From assembly GCA_001566295.1 (NCBI GenBank), contig KQ964247.1, forward strand, positions 930,001 through 994,000: a DNA stretch of 64,000 nucleotides. The letters run 5' to 3'. This document shows, piece after piece, positions 44,946 to 57,760 of the stretch; the first letter of the stretch is position 1, and each line of letters opens with the position of its first letter. The position numbers and the translations under genes were made by a program. This DNA comes from Microdochium bolleyi (taxonomy: Eukaryota > Ascomycota > Sordariomycetes > Xylariales > Microdochiaceae). The notes under the pieces were generated by a model. The model was not told the DNA's origin and did no database searches. It was given only the letters and a program-made list of their open reading frames with translations.

Positions 44946-45956
44946 ACACACCAATCTTTGTCTCGACTTTGTAACCCGTTGTATTGCTCGTTTTAGTGTA
45001 TGGATTTGGAGTCGAATGTGTTTGCATAGGAGATCAATTGTGGGCAATGGAACAGCGATTGCTTTTCATTAAAGGGCAACGGAGAAAACATGTTTTCTCT
45101 GGCGTCCTCTTTGGGAAGCTCAAGTCCTTAGATACTTCCTAGCTTATGTATATGGTTGAATAATAGTACCAAGTTGTTGTTTCATAACCCGATTAGTCCC
45201 AATGTCCTTGTCCTGCTTTTTGAATGTGGTGGAGTTGCTGCCGTGGAAGAGCGACACACAAAGTCCTGGTGTGGCCGTTGATACCGATCCAACGCCGAGT
45301 TTGTCTCTGCTCAGCTCTGGCGTAACTTGACGAGCTGGTCTTGCCCTTGTTTCAAAATGCACCGCCAGCGGAACACATTTTGACATGTCCTAATTGTGTT
45401 GCCTAGAGGCCATTTCTCCATCCATCGCCCTGCCATGCTCGTTGAGCTACTGACATTGGTTAGTGCAGCGTTGAGTGTGTTCGTCGTCTTTTGTTGGACT
45501 GCCCCATATTGTGTGTACCTCGCTGTTCGGCACCTGGCATGTCATGAACTCCGTGTTGTTGCAATACATTTCGCTTTCCGAGTAGTGATGCTGATGGCAA
45601 ACGGATTACTCATGGAAATAACATTTTCTCATGTACATATTAATGTAGGAACGAGCTGTCGTTACGGTACGCTAGGCTTAGTGGTGCATTGGATTTATGT
45701 TAGACATAAGTGTGAACTCGCACGCTAGGGTTTGGAAATTTTATGTTGTGAGTTGATATTCATGTCTCTTCATCATCTCGTTAACGAATGACAAAATTCC
45801 AAGAAATTTTCAAGAAGCATGAAAACAAAGATGGAACCCAGCAAGGCATCGAAGAAATTCGAATGAGAATCACATCGCGATACAAAAATCCACAGCAGGA
45901 ACTATCTTCCACAGTTCTCCTACATCAACGACATCACTCCATCTTCCTGCTCGAGC
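44946..45956. other. convergent 3' spacer
   Basis: About 1 kb between the stops of HEX1 (+) and bleomycin hydrolase (-). It is AT-rich, with several T-runs, and fits two 3' UTRs. No gene was found. Confidence 0.5.
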
Positions 45957-48047
45957 TCAGGCCAGAGCCCCCATCGGGTCCCAGAGCGGCAGCACGACGG
46001 GCTCTTTGTCCAGCACGTCGCGCACCTCCCTCGACAGGAAGCGCGGGTGCACGACGGCCTGGTACACGAACTCGTCCATCCAGGCGTCGCTCATGACGAA
46101 CCAGCCCTTGTCGCCGACGTTGTCGGCGCCCCAGCTGTTCTGCACGCGCCACCGGACGGGCTCGCCCGTGCGCTCGCTGACGTGCACGGCCGTGAGGACC
46201 ATGGCGTGCGTCATGGCGGACTCGCCGACGCGCAGGCGCTCTGCCTTTGTCAGGCGCTGGCTCCTGCTATCACCACCGCTCCCGTCACTACTGCCGCCAT
46301 GAGACGAAGAAGAAGGGGCCAGGATATCCGTGTCGAATCCCAGGCGGTAGTCCACCAGCTCGACGTCCATGATCCCCGCGGCGGTGTTGCTGAATTTGCC
46401 CACGTCCGAGCCGAAGAAGATGGGTATACCCGCCCGGAGCGTCGCCACGCACGCGCGCTTGAGGGTGGGCATGTCGACGTTGATGTACGTCACCCCGCGC
46501 CCGCCGACGACGTTGCCGAGCCGGTCGACAGTCATTTTCGTCAGGGGCGGGTGCCGCGGGTCGTGCACCAGGGAGACAAGGCTTGCGATGGCCTCGGCGC
46601 TCATGGGCATCACCGCGGCTGCTGTCGTCCCCGCGCCGCTGGGCCCGGTAAGTCGGGAGCTCGAGAATGGGGACGGGGAAGGTGGAGGAGGGGAGGATAT
46701 GTTCCGAGCAAAGTCGAGCGGCGTGGCACGCACGGTGTGCGCCTTGCCCTGCCGGTCGAGATAGTCCCACTCGAACTCATCCGTGCTGGCGGGGGGCGGG
46801 CCGAGGGTGACGGTGAGGATAAGCTGGATCTCGCGCATCATCTTGGCCTTGGTGTCGGCGAGGACCTTGGCCGTGTCCTGGCCGCCGCCGCCTGCTGCAT
46901 GGCCCTCGCGACTCTCGCCGTTGTCGATGATCCTGCGCAGAGTGATGGCATACTCCCTCAGCTTCGCGACGACAATGTAGTTCAGCGATGAGCTGTTCAT
47001 CGCGTTCCACGAGTCCGGGTACAGGCACTGCGGGACAACCCCGTATCGCTCGACAATATTGTAGACCATGTCCCACTGCCCGCCGTCGCTCACCGGGTCC
47101 TGCAGCAGCCGCTGGACTAGCCGGCCCTCGAGCGGCTCCCCGGCGGCGGCGGTGCTGATGATGTTCTCGAGGAACTGCAGTCGTCAAATGCGGTTAGTTA
47201 GGATCCCAGACTTGATCTTCTGCACGTCCTAGAATCGCCATGCTCATAACAACAACCAACATCAGAGAGATTGTGATGAGTGTGAGCGTGAGCTTTGCCT
47301 TTGCGCAAGGAGATGGTTGCTGCTGGCTCTCTTTCCTCTTCGACTTTGAACGTGAGTCTTACCAGGTTGGACTTCTCTAACTTGTCCCAGAAGAATAGGT
47401 AGGCCTGGGACAGCTCGAACTCGGCGAGGTCGTACTTGCGCATCAGCGCCACGCGGAACACGTTGGTCGCCGCGAACAGCCAGCACCGCCCGGACCGGCG
47501 CTGGTTCGTGATGGGCCCGCCCTCGAGTGGGATGCGGATGTTGAAGACGTGCTGGTCGGCGATGGCCGTGGCGCGGGACGACAGGACTGTCTTGGGGTCC
47601 GCGGAGGAGAGGGCGGCCAGGGCGAGGCTGTTCGTTTTGGTCCTTGTGTCAGTCATGTTCTTCAAGTCAAAGTCTGGCCAGGCCTCTTTACTTTCGAATC
47701 CGTGGAAGCAATGAGCGCCAGGGATGACGCAGAACTCACCGGTTTTTCGGATCCTCCAATATCCTCCTCTGCCAGCTCGCCAGCGCCCCGACCTCGAGAC
47801 CCTCGGGCTGTCTCCCGGACAGACCAGCCCGGCGGCGGGCGGCAGCAGTGGCAGCAGCGGCCGGTGCGCTCTTCTCATTGCAGCCGTCCACTGCTGCGTC
47901 TACCTGGACATACTCCTCGTCGTCACTGTGTGCTACGGTGGTGGCATGATCGCGGACCTGGAGAGCACGCAGGCGGGCCATGAGAGCCTTCTCGTCGTCT
48001 ACAGAAGCAGATGGTGCCGCCATCCGGGATGATGCCTGGCCACCCAT
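45957..48047 (-). CDS. LAP3: bleomycin hydrolase / Lap3 cysteine aminopeptidase
   Basis: Three exons on the minus strand (48047-47740, 47627-47363, 47174-45957) give 596 residues. This papain-like C1B peptidase forms hexamers and removes N-terminal residues from peptides. It also hydrolyses bleomycin and homocysteine thiolactone. The catalytic triad is visible: Cys151 in NQRRSGRCWLFAAT, His514 in MTHAMVLTAVHV and Asn537 in RVQNSWGADN. QWDMVYNIVERYGVVP and the short C-terminal arm ending MGALA, which reaches the active site in the family, are also present. The N-terminal ~75 residues are Ala/Arg-rich and not part of the usual catalytic core. The protein begins MGGQASS, which fits an N-myristoylation motif (Gly2, Ser6). 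The long first intron-exon pattern is phase-consistent. Confidence 0.95.
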
Positions 48048-48721
48048 GATCGGCTGAAAGTCTGCAGAGGCAAGTATACTGCACGAGATGGGAGATGCGA
48101 GATCCGGTTCATGTAAAACGGAGTTCGAGATTTGACACCAGCAAAGATGGATGTTTGGGAAGAGCTTGGGTAGCGCTGTCTTCTTGAACAGATGTTCCCT
48201 CAACAAGTAAGAGGAGAGAGTGCCGCGTGGCAGATACTACAGGCCTGTTTCAAGTGACATGAATGTATGTAGATACGTCGGGGCTTATCAGCCGGATGTT
48301 CGGAGTTGGAGGACCTTGGTGGCCATAAGCACGCCAGTCGCGGCCCTCGTGACACCCCCGACACCCCCCAACAACCCCGCGATCTGCCAGAAGCAGAAGG
48401 TCGTGGGGAGCTCGCAGGTTGGTAATCGCACGTCGGACCGTGTCCCAACGACTTACATGATGGGCAATCTGAGCTCCGATCTTGAAGCACGTCTAGACAA
48501 AGCACTCTACGAGTTCGCGTCAGGTGAATTCAGCTATTGATCAGAATAAGCATCCCCGTCTCTATCCGACACATCTTGAACCATAAAAGGGAAAGAAGCG
48601 CTTGTGCTAGATGCAAGTCGCTAAACAAGAACGCTTCAGATTGGACGCCTGCCTGTCTTGCCATGCGACAGGTACTTCTGTGCACGCATCCACGCATGCT
48701 TGCATCACACTCCGGTCAACC
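48048..48721. other. spacer between bleomycin hydrolase and the DUF8035-type gene
   Basis: About 670 bases. It carries the bleomycin hydrolase promoter and the 3' UTR of the next minus-strand gene. No gene is visible. Confidence 0.5.
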
Positions 48722-51700
48722 TCACCGCCTGTCGCTGGAGCCTGAGGCAATTGGAGGTTCGCCATCATCATGGCGGTGGCTTCGGTGCCGGCTGTGGCCC
48801 TGCTCGTGGTCATCGCTGTACCCAATCATCTTAGGCCTGTGCTCCTCCTCGTCCGAGTCGCCGCGGCGGCGCCGGTGCCGATCCCGGTCGTCCCGATCTC
48901 GGCCACTGCCTCGAGGCTCCTCGACATCGTCACGATCCCGTCGTGGATGATCTCTGCGCCTGCGCCGGTCATCATCGCTCCGGTCACGATCATCGTCGTA
49001 GTCCCGGCTGCGGTCACCATCTCGCTCGGCTTGCTTGCGTCTCATCTCTGTGAAAGTCTTTTGTCAGTATGTGTGTCTCAAGGAAGTGGTTCTTGGATCG
49101 AGGGTGGCAACGCCTTACCTCGCAACTGAGCCGTGGCAGTGGCATAGGCCTGAATCTCCTCCTTGCTGAGGACACGGAGAACAATCACGAAGTCGTCCCG
49201 AACCTCAAATCGCTCCTTGCCAATGGTGAGAGCCTCGGGATTCACCATCCTGCGGTTGACCTTGGTCCATCGGGCGCCAGAGGGCACATCTTTCTTGGTC
49301 TTGTCATCCTTGTGGGGTGCCACACCCTCCCTCACCGGGTTGTCTTCCTCCGGAAAGATCCTCGTCGGCTGCTTGAGGATGCCTTTGATTGGCTTGTGCG
49401 CGGACTTGTCCCTGGGAGGGGACACTACTCGCACCTGTCTCTCCCTGTCATCGCTAGACACTGGTGCAGGGTCGCGTCCTCGTGTTTCTTCGTAGGCTTT
49501 TGGAGACTGTGAGGAATCACGGGTGCGCACAGGAGCTGACGGCTCAGGTTCTCGAGAGCTTCGCTTGTCAGATGATGTTGTTGAGAGAGCAGGATCTGAA
49601 GTCCGAGTTTTGTCGGGCACCTGTTCCTTCTGCTTGTCTGCAGACTCCTTGGCAGCTAGCTCCGCCTTGAGGTCCATCAATCCCTTGGTATCCAGTGGAT
49701 CGAAAGCAGCGGCCGAGGCGCGATGTGTACGCCGACGAGTAGTCTCGGCAGCATCATCCGTTGGCGGAGAGTCCCGGCGGGCACTGCTCGGGTTGCCACT
49801 GAGCGCGTCCTCAGTCTCTCGCCTGTGGCGGTCCCGATCGGTATCAGCCGGGCGCCTATCGCGATCCCGCTCACGCTCCCGGTCGATGTCCCTCTCTCGT
49901 GCTCGCTCTTTCTCCTTCTCGCGGTCCCGGTCCCGGTCTTGGCGGTCTCGTTCCATCTCGCGGTCACGCGTGACAGATTGTGCGCGAGGCCGAGCGTCAA
50001 CACGATCCTTTGGTGGCTCGCGCCGAGACTCAGAAACGATGGGGTCATCTTTTGCTGAAACCTTGCCATCGACATCTTCGCGGCTACGTCGTTGTTCCAC
50101 CACAACAGGGTCAGCCTTGGAGGTAGGCTTGGCCTGGTCAGGGGACTCCCTTCTTGGCAAAGGCTGCTCGCCTGCATCGCGAGCTCGTCTCTGCTGCTCC
50201 ACGACGATAGGGTCGTCTCGAGGTGGCTTGGGGTCAACTGGTCGATACTTCTCAGCGGCTCGAGAAGGTGCCGCACCGACCGAGGAATCGCGATGACGTC
50301 TCGGGGATATTTTGGCATCCTTGTCCTCATCCTTATTCCGGTCCTTGAGAGCACCAAGGCCGATGGCAGCCGCTGCCACACTGAGTCCAGAAGCAACTTT
50401 GTCCCGCACCCGCTCGCCACGACCACTCTCCTTGCTGTCGGTGCTGTTTTGTCGTTCCACATTATCATCAACGCGGGTTTTCGGCCTTGAGTCAGCAGCC
50501 GGAACACGGCTTCTGCTCCGCGCCCTGTCCAGGGTTTCATCTGAAGACCGCTTATACTCGCGGTCCTCGGGGTCCCGACGTCCGCGCCGCTCTGCTGGTT
50601 CGTAGGCGTCGGTCCGGATGCCGAAGCCACGAGAAGCAATAGCATCGTCGCGGTAGATATCGTCCCGGCGGTCTTTATGCAGTCGTTCATCATCCCGAGC
50701 ACGGTTGTGGTCGTCTGGGAAGGCCATGCGTGAGGAGGAATCCTGGTACATGGAGCTCGGCCGGGTCTTGGACACTGAGCGCTCCATGGGTTGAGTAACG
50801 GGTGCCTCCAGACGACGGGTTGAGTCGATCACTGGAGCCGCTGACCCTGCAGCTAATGCTGGCACCGTGACAGATGGCCGGTCGTAGATGCCTGATGCTG
50901 CAGCGCGGTTGTAACGATCCAGACCAGAGGCCGTAGGGGGCGCTTTCCGGCCACGGCTCTCGAAACGACCCGGCTCATTGCTGACAACATTGACAGTAGG
51001 CCGGTGATAAGGCCGGTCGAAGCTTTCGCGTGGGCCCCTGCGGGAGTGATCGTTGTCGAGGTCGTACCTGGCGAGATCGCTGGGTTTGGTGTACTCATAG
51101 CCATCGTCCTCGTAGCCGATGTTGTTGTGTCGGCTGTTTGTGTACGAAGACTGATGGTGGCTTGGTCGGTATGGATCCAGGGTACCTGTGCGTAGGGGTG
51201 CTCTAAGCCTGTCATCTCCTACACGTTCCCGCAGGCGGTAGAACTCGTCATTATCAAACGTAGCGCTCTGGCTGTGGCCGTGGCCGTGACGCTGGGCACT
51301 ACGGGAACGGTGGGAGGAGGCCGGCTGAGCATAGTATGTCTCCTCGCTGGAGCGATGGTGGTCGCGTGAGGGGCTGGACGTCCTGTTGCTCGAGGACTGA
51401 TGGGACGACGACGAGTGGTGTGACGAAGTGGTCGGCTTGGCATGGTTGGTCGTGACAATGATGGGCTTCGCGGGCCGCGACTCGAGGGTGGACGAGCGGT
51501 GTCGGGTATGACGGTGCTCGTTGTGGCTCGAGCTGCGTGCTATGGGCTCCTTTGTGACATTGTAGGTGGTGACGGTGGTGGGAGGAGGCATGGGAGCGCG
51601 GGGGTCGCCTGGATATCGAGGCATGAAGCTGTCGTAGCGAGCGGTGGGAATGGCGTGCAGATCACCAGAGTAAGCCGCGTTGTAGCCGATGCTCACAGGC

Positions 51701-51774
51701 AGAGAGGCTCGAGCAGGGTTGAACGTCGGCGACCGGCGACCCGACTGAGGATAACGATACCGAGGGTCCGACAT
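48722..51774 (-). CDS. large disordered protein with C-terminal DUF8035-type domain
   Basis: Two exons (51774-49119 and 49047-48722) give 993 residues. It begins MSDPRYRYP. The first ~800 residues are low-complexity: Ser/His/Arg-rich near 70-170, Tyr/Arg/Asp-rich after that, and RD/RE dipeptide runs (DRERERDRD) near 590-640. A short folded block follows at ~830-885, with GARWTKVNRRMVNPEAL and RFEVRDDFVIVLRVLSKEE. This is the conserved part of an uncharacterised fungal family that I associate with the DUF8035 label. The second exon is again Arg/Asp/His-rich (DRDDRDRHRRRR). Such RD-rich tails often belong to nuclear RNA-binding or splicing-related proteins, but there is no RRM or other known domain here, so function is unassigned. 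Confidence 0.8.
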
Positions 51775-54700
51775 TGTGGTTGCTTAGGGGGTGAGCGGCG
51801 AGGTTAGATGTAGAAGAGGAAGGTCGAGCAGCGCAAATCCCTCGCAGCTCGGGATGCTGACAGGCGGATTACGGTTGACGGAGATGAGACCGGCCGCGGT
51901 GCGGACAGAGGTTTGGGTGCGAAGGTGGAATAGGCCCGCCACTATGATGCGGCGTCTCGACCCCGCGGGCGACCCTGGCGGCGTTGGGCTGCGATGTTGC
52001 GGTGATGGTGTCCAGGGTGCGAGGGGAAGAACCCGGCTCTGGCCAGACAACAGAACGGGGCGCCGCACGTTCTGGAAACAAAGGGAATGCGACTCGGCGC
52101 GGGCCCGTGGAGCGGCAAGCAACAATGGGGAGGAGCTGGTCTGCGCCGGCTCGGCGTTAGTGAGACTCGCACGGCAGTTCTTGTTCGTTGTTCGTTGATC
52201 GGGCTCGCAGGCACTTGCAGTTGGCAGCGGTGCCCACCCGTGAGGTGCGTCCCAGCGTGGGGAGCCCAAGGGCAGGACAAGGAGGGGTGTCGGGTCATGG
52301 GTCTGCGAACTACACCTACCAAATCGACAATCCACTCAGCCCGACGCAGCCGCAGCTTCGACGATCAGGACCAGGAGGTGCAGCGGAAGAAAAGACACGA
52401 TTGGGCTGCAGGTGCACGACTGCGCTCGATCGTCCCGGGTGGTTGAGACTGCGCGCGGTGCGTGCGGGTGCGGTGGTGCTCGACTTTGCATCAGTGTTAG
52501 TGCATGTCTTGACGGGCGAGAGCCCCCTACAATGGCAGCGATCTCGGGGTCTCGCTTACCTCTTGCGTGCGACGCCCTCGAAGACGGCTCGATACAAGCC
52601 TTTTCCAGTTCTCTTGTCCTGCTCGACGTGGCACGACAGGATCCTGACTTGGGCGCTCTGTTGGACTCGCCTGAGGGAGAGAGCGAAGCAAATGCTGCCG
52701 GGAAGGAAAAGGAAACAGTGCAGCTGCTCCGAGGCAGGGTTTTCTTGCTGGGCCGTTGTAACCTCTGCCTGGCTGGTCCCGACTTGGTGGAGAAGCAAGC
52801 AGGCAGAGTGCGGCCGAGAGGAGGACTCGGAGGGGTCAAGTTGTTGAGCAGAACGCAGCCGTGGCCGAGAGTGAGGCGTGATCTCACCGGCACCCAGGCA
52901 CCGTCCTCCGCCCACTAGCAAGGGCAGCCAGGACTCGCAGGCTCGCAGGCTTGGGTTGGGGCATGCACACAATGTGTGACGGGCAGCTCTGCACAGCGGC
53001 GGCAGAGGGGTCCTTCCTGCCCTGTGCAGTCCGCAGTCCGGTGCTGCGTGCTGCTTGGTAGGCATATGCAGTCACGATCCTATTTCGAGCATGCCCGATG
53101 CAGGCACGGCAGGATGCCGACGACCACAGCCCGTCCGCAGACAATGAAGCGATGACGTCCCTCCACTCGTTGCGTCAGTGGAGCAGCAGGATCACGAGCA
53201 TCCGAGCTCCCCTCTTCCGCCACCCTGCTCCCACATGTGGGCAGCATCCAGGGACCACCCCAGTCCGATGGCCTTCTTCAGGTTCTTCTGCGTCCCGCTG
53301 CCGGCCAGGGCCCACGGCGGCGCCTGCTCCTTCGTATCTTTGTGGTCAATTAGTCAGTCAGACTCAGGGCTTGGCCCGCGCGGCCAGCCAGGGCGCCCGC
53401 GACTCGCACCTCGCTGCAGCAGTCCTGGAACCTGAATGACGACGTAGTCGCCACCGCTCGGCACTCTTGCCGGCACCAGAACCAGCATCGTCAGTGTCGC
53501 TGCTCGACAGACTCCTCCCGCGTCGTGGTAGACAAAGCCTGGCAGCATCAAGTGGACACGTCGAGGGCAGCCGCAAAAGTCGTCCGTGATGATCGATATG
53601 TCGATCTGCCGGTGCCCAATCCTTGACACAGTCGATCAAGGTTCGGGGATGGATCGCTCGCTACCCGGTCGACGGGTGCTGAGCTTCACTTCACCGCGTA
53701 CGGAGTACTCCATACGGAGGTAGTCGTCTCGGAGGCCTGTCTCAAAGATCGCGAGTAATCACTGTGCCATAGCGGCCCAACTTTGTTTGCGTCGCGCATG
53801 GGCCACAACCACCAGGATCAGGGTTGTGCAACTCTATCGGTGTCCTTGACCTCAATGGCTAGCCGCTGGGTTGATGACACGATGGGAGGAAGCCGCGTGC
53901 TGGGATCAGGGTTCTTGTCGAACAGGCGCTCGGGCATCAAACCATGACAGCATCCGAAGCATTTGCGCGTGACCAACGGACAGGCGGAGGAAATGCTGCT
54001 TGTTGGGCCGAGGAAGAGGAGTCTTCCGGATTAAACTGATGCGTTCTAGACTCGCCATCGGCAGGTAGTCAGACCAGGTTTGGGAAATAGAGCGGCGGTG
54101 ATCGACAACTGCACACTGCCCAACGACTCCGCCATGGCAACAGCAGTGAAAACTTAGAGTTGCAACATCTGACGGTGTAGCGGCGAGACGTCGGCAGATC
54201 TTGAAGTCCCGAGGTTCTGACCTCACACTTGCTGAATCCAACAGCTTCGCAGCAGTGTCGTCTGTTACTCCGTAGGAATCCCCACGCAGAGGGCCATAGC
54301 TTGCCGAAGCTAACGCGCCTCAGAAGAATCAGGTACCGCTGGGTGGCCTGAGCCCGAGGACCAGCCTCCACCATTTGCACTTAGGTCGCAAGGGAATCCC
54401 ACCCGGATTCGAAATTTCCAGGAACTGCCCAGGAACTATCGAAGCAGGACAACCTCACGACCCTCTATGGACTCTGGACTTGGCCATCATCGCACCGTGT
54501 TCCGCCAGCGGAAAACCCCTTGATCATCAGAAACATCAAAAGGACAATCTCCGATGTGATTTGTGAACAGATGGGGTACAGTAGCAGCACGTTACCAGCC
54601 ACCCGGACGTCAAATCTCCGAAGAAGACAACTCTTGACCCAGGGCACGCTTGCTCCATGGCGCAAGGCCTCGAAAATGCCCATCTTGGCAAGGACCCGTG

Positions 54701-57039
54701 CTGTGGCTGTCCACTAGTGTAGGAATGCCCAGGATAGCTCCGTGAGACAACAACGGTCGACGGGAGCTGCTCCGTCGCTCGGTTTTACTGCGTGGTGAAT
54801 CCCCCTGGGATATCTATGAGTGATTGATATGACGTGTATTATTCTTGAGCTGCAGAGTCGGTGCTACTGATCACTTACCCATGGGCCGTCGCTTTTTCGA
54901 TGGTCACCGCTGGAAATGAGCATGTCGTCCTTTGGTTTCAGTTGTCTGCCTGCGTGACTTCTTGAAACCACTTCAGATTCCCCACTCTAGCTGCAGTGTC
55001 AGGCCAGACATCGAGGATATCACAGATGAAGCAAGTTGAACCTCTGTGGGTGGTTCTCATCTCGAGCTCGTGGTGTTCCTTTCAGGCATTGGAACTATCT
55101 GCTCCTCTACGGTGCCATGTCTACCCGAATCACGGACGGCCTTTGCGTTCGTCTGCGCAATGACTGCTCGTGCAAATCAGTATCCAAGCACCGGGCTTGT
55201 TCCTGCCCGACCATCACTGAGACTCTGCGCCTCCCCTATCCTTTGTCACTTGGTCGTAGCTGGTTAGTCGGTGACTACTGTGGCGATATGTGATGCTACT
55301 GATTCCTAGCACTTCCACCCAGGATAGCAGCATCAGCAACGAAATCCTTCCTCGTGTACAGTATGATGACTACTTTGGCAACCAACAGCAAGACGTCTAG
55401 TGACACCGGCAACTGATTTTTTTTCAAGTTCGTTGTGTCTTTCATCTGCCCTGTGCCATGTATACGCCGCGTTGGGGAGTCAACAAGCTCATAGTTGAGC
55501 TGGCTACGCGACTGCTGTCCTGTAGAGACTGTGTTGTGCTTCGACGATGATCATAGCACAGGGAAGTCAATGGGGGGTTGGTAACCGAGAAAGAACAGAA
55601 GGGGCGTGGGTGAGAGTGGGAGCCAGTGTCTGGTCTAATATTTCGATGTTGACCACAGGGCTGTGATCTGTGATGGCTGCCTACCGTAAGTCACTCGGCG
55701 GCGTACCAGACCATTCCTTTCGAATCAGTGAGCACGACTGATCAGCTCGACTGCCGGCCAGCGGGACCTCGTCCCAAGCACGAATAATCACTCACCTAGA
55801 GCGAGTGTACATGACAATGCCGGAGTTCTAGTGCGTCCTCATGCTCCGTTGATGACAGCCGATCGTCTCAGGGCATACGGGGAGGTGATACTCCTTTCCT
55901 CGTAACTCTCTTGTTGCTGCGCCAGCACTGCGATATATCTACGACGGCTCCGTGTTCGCGATTGCCTGTTTCTTCTTGCTCCGATCATTCTCGGCAAGAT
56001 CAGGACCTGATTTCGTCCCAGAACAGGCTCGCATCATCGACAGTATGACGACGACCTAGCAAGCTAGCTCGTAGCCGGTCTCTCCTCGGTTCTCAATCTC
56101 CAACAATTTTGATAGGGGAAAGCAGAATAATAGTATCTAGGCCTAAGTACCGTGTAGCTGTGCGTGGACTATGAGTTCCCAGGCACTCTCCCTCCTTCTC
56201 CGCTATATCAATTTCATCTGTGTAGCCCAGACTCGTCCTATTGATCGTGGCAGCTTTGCATTGCAGACATCGGACGATGTAAGGTATTCCATCGAGTCCC
56301 ATCCGAGTCTGGGAGAATAGGCGTGCTGCGGATTGCTACCACTCACTACATGGAAATGGCTTGATAATTCCAGAGTCCGTACTGTATGATAGGTTGGTGT
56401 CACAAACCGGAGGCAAACAATATAAATAAATAAATATTATTGTTACACCATCCTGCCTCGAGTAACGGTTCTCACCGATACACAGTTATTACTGAAGCGA
56501 GGGTATATGTATATTTCTCCCGCACGTTCACGATTTTCTTTTTCTTGCGTGCCATACCTGCGTACTGAGACCGGCCGTGGTGTCAAGCTTACATCATTTC
56601 CAAAACACTTTGCTATCGGAAACTTCCTTCATTCAGCTCAAGTATTGATTTTTCACATGCTTCTAGTCTCACTAGCCATGAATCTAAAACTTGCAAGTGT
56701 AACGACATAGCAACGCCAGACCCGCTGCGAGACTTTCACAAGAGGCGCGAGCACAATGGGTCCTTTATCATACCGTCGACTTTCAATTGGGAATCATGTG
56801 AGCTGAAGTCGCTGTCTTGGAATGCCGTTTCTTGACTTGTAGGGACATCGACACATCTCGCAGTCCTCCAGAGGCGAGCCGCGACCGTTGGCGACCAAGG
56901 TCCAGACTGCGAGATAAACCTCCCCCATAGGTGAACCTCCAACATCAGGCAGGTGCTCCCAGAGCTGGGCCTTTGATTAAACGCCGTCAGAAGAGAACTC
57001 CTGTCACGACTCATGGAATCACATGCGCGAATGAAAATG
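51775..57039. other. gene-poor region, part 1
   Basis: The first ~500 bases are the promoter region of the DUF8035-type gene. Open frames up to ~219 codons occur at 52188-53065 in overlapping frames on both strands, a sign of GC-rich non-coding DNA. From 53.4 kb onward frames are short. I see no domain, no convincing splice model, no tRNA and no transposase. Base composition becomes more AT-rich after ~55.3 kb. Confidence 0.4.
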
Positions 57040-57098
57040 CCCAATAGAGGACCCATACAATACCAATAACATATATCACAAAGGTATACGTGCCGACA

Positions 57099-57148
<50 letters not shown>

Positions 57149-57382
57149 TGGTGGTTTCACTCCTTTTCCGTGGCGAGGTCGCNNNNNNNNNNNNNNNNNN
57201 NNNNNNNNNNNNNNNNNNNNNNNNNNNNNNNNNNNNNNNNNNNNNNNNNNNNNNNNNNNCCCAATAGAGGACCCATACAATACCAATAACATACATCACA
57301 AAGGTGAACGGGCCGACATGTGACCCCCCCCCCCCCCCCCCGACACCCGGTGGTGGTTTCACTCCTTTTCCGTGGCGAGGTC
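57040..57382. repeat. duplicated C-tract repeat flanking a 77-base assembly gap
   Basis: A unit beginning CCCAATAGAGGACCC and ending CGTGGCGAGGTCGC occurs at 57040-57182 and again at 57260-57382, with minor differences. Each copy contains a C run (46 C at 57103-57148; 18 C at 57324-57341). Bases 57183-57259 are N. The two copies probably belong to a tandem array, or are one repeat split by an assembly failure at the homopolymer. Confidence 0.9.
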
Positions 57383-57740
57383 GCGACACCACCTGTGCTT
57401 ACGAATGAATCATCGCGTCCTGATGACATTCGAGAAACCGTGGTTCGAGTTCAGTTTCCAGGGGCTCCGACATTGGCTGTTTCTTGTCTTAGCTATCACA
57501 GCTCGACTTCACTCTCGCCGGATTTGATCACGGAATTCCCGACGAGTAAACTAGACGGTGGTGCAATATGACGTACAACATGCTCCAATCCTGTCATCAA
57601 GCAAGAGACACATGATAGGTGGGAAGGCGTGCCCATCCGCCCAGTGGGCAATTCTAATCAATCTACAAGCATCGAAATTGGTTATTTATGCCAAACGCTG
57701 CATGCTTCGCTCTTGAACTCGGATCACGAAAATTCGTAGG

Positions 57741-57760
57741 TCGTGTCGTGTCGTGTCGTG
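57741..57760. repeat. (TCGTG)4 microsatellite
   Basis: Four perfect copies of TCGTG, in intergenic DNA with no gene nearby. Confidence 0.95.

Noticed and set aside
57011..57392. Gly- or Pro-rich open frames running through the N gap
   Set aside because: They are translations of poly-C/poly-G and unknown bases, not proteins.
57437..57466. tRNA T-arm-like string (GGTTCGAGTTC)
   Set aside because: The flanking bases do not pair as a T stem, and no acceptor, D or anticodon arm can be built around it.
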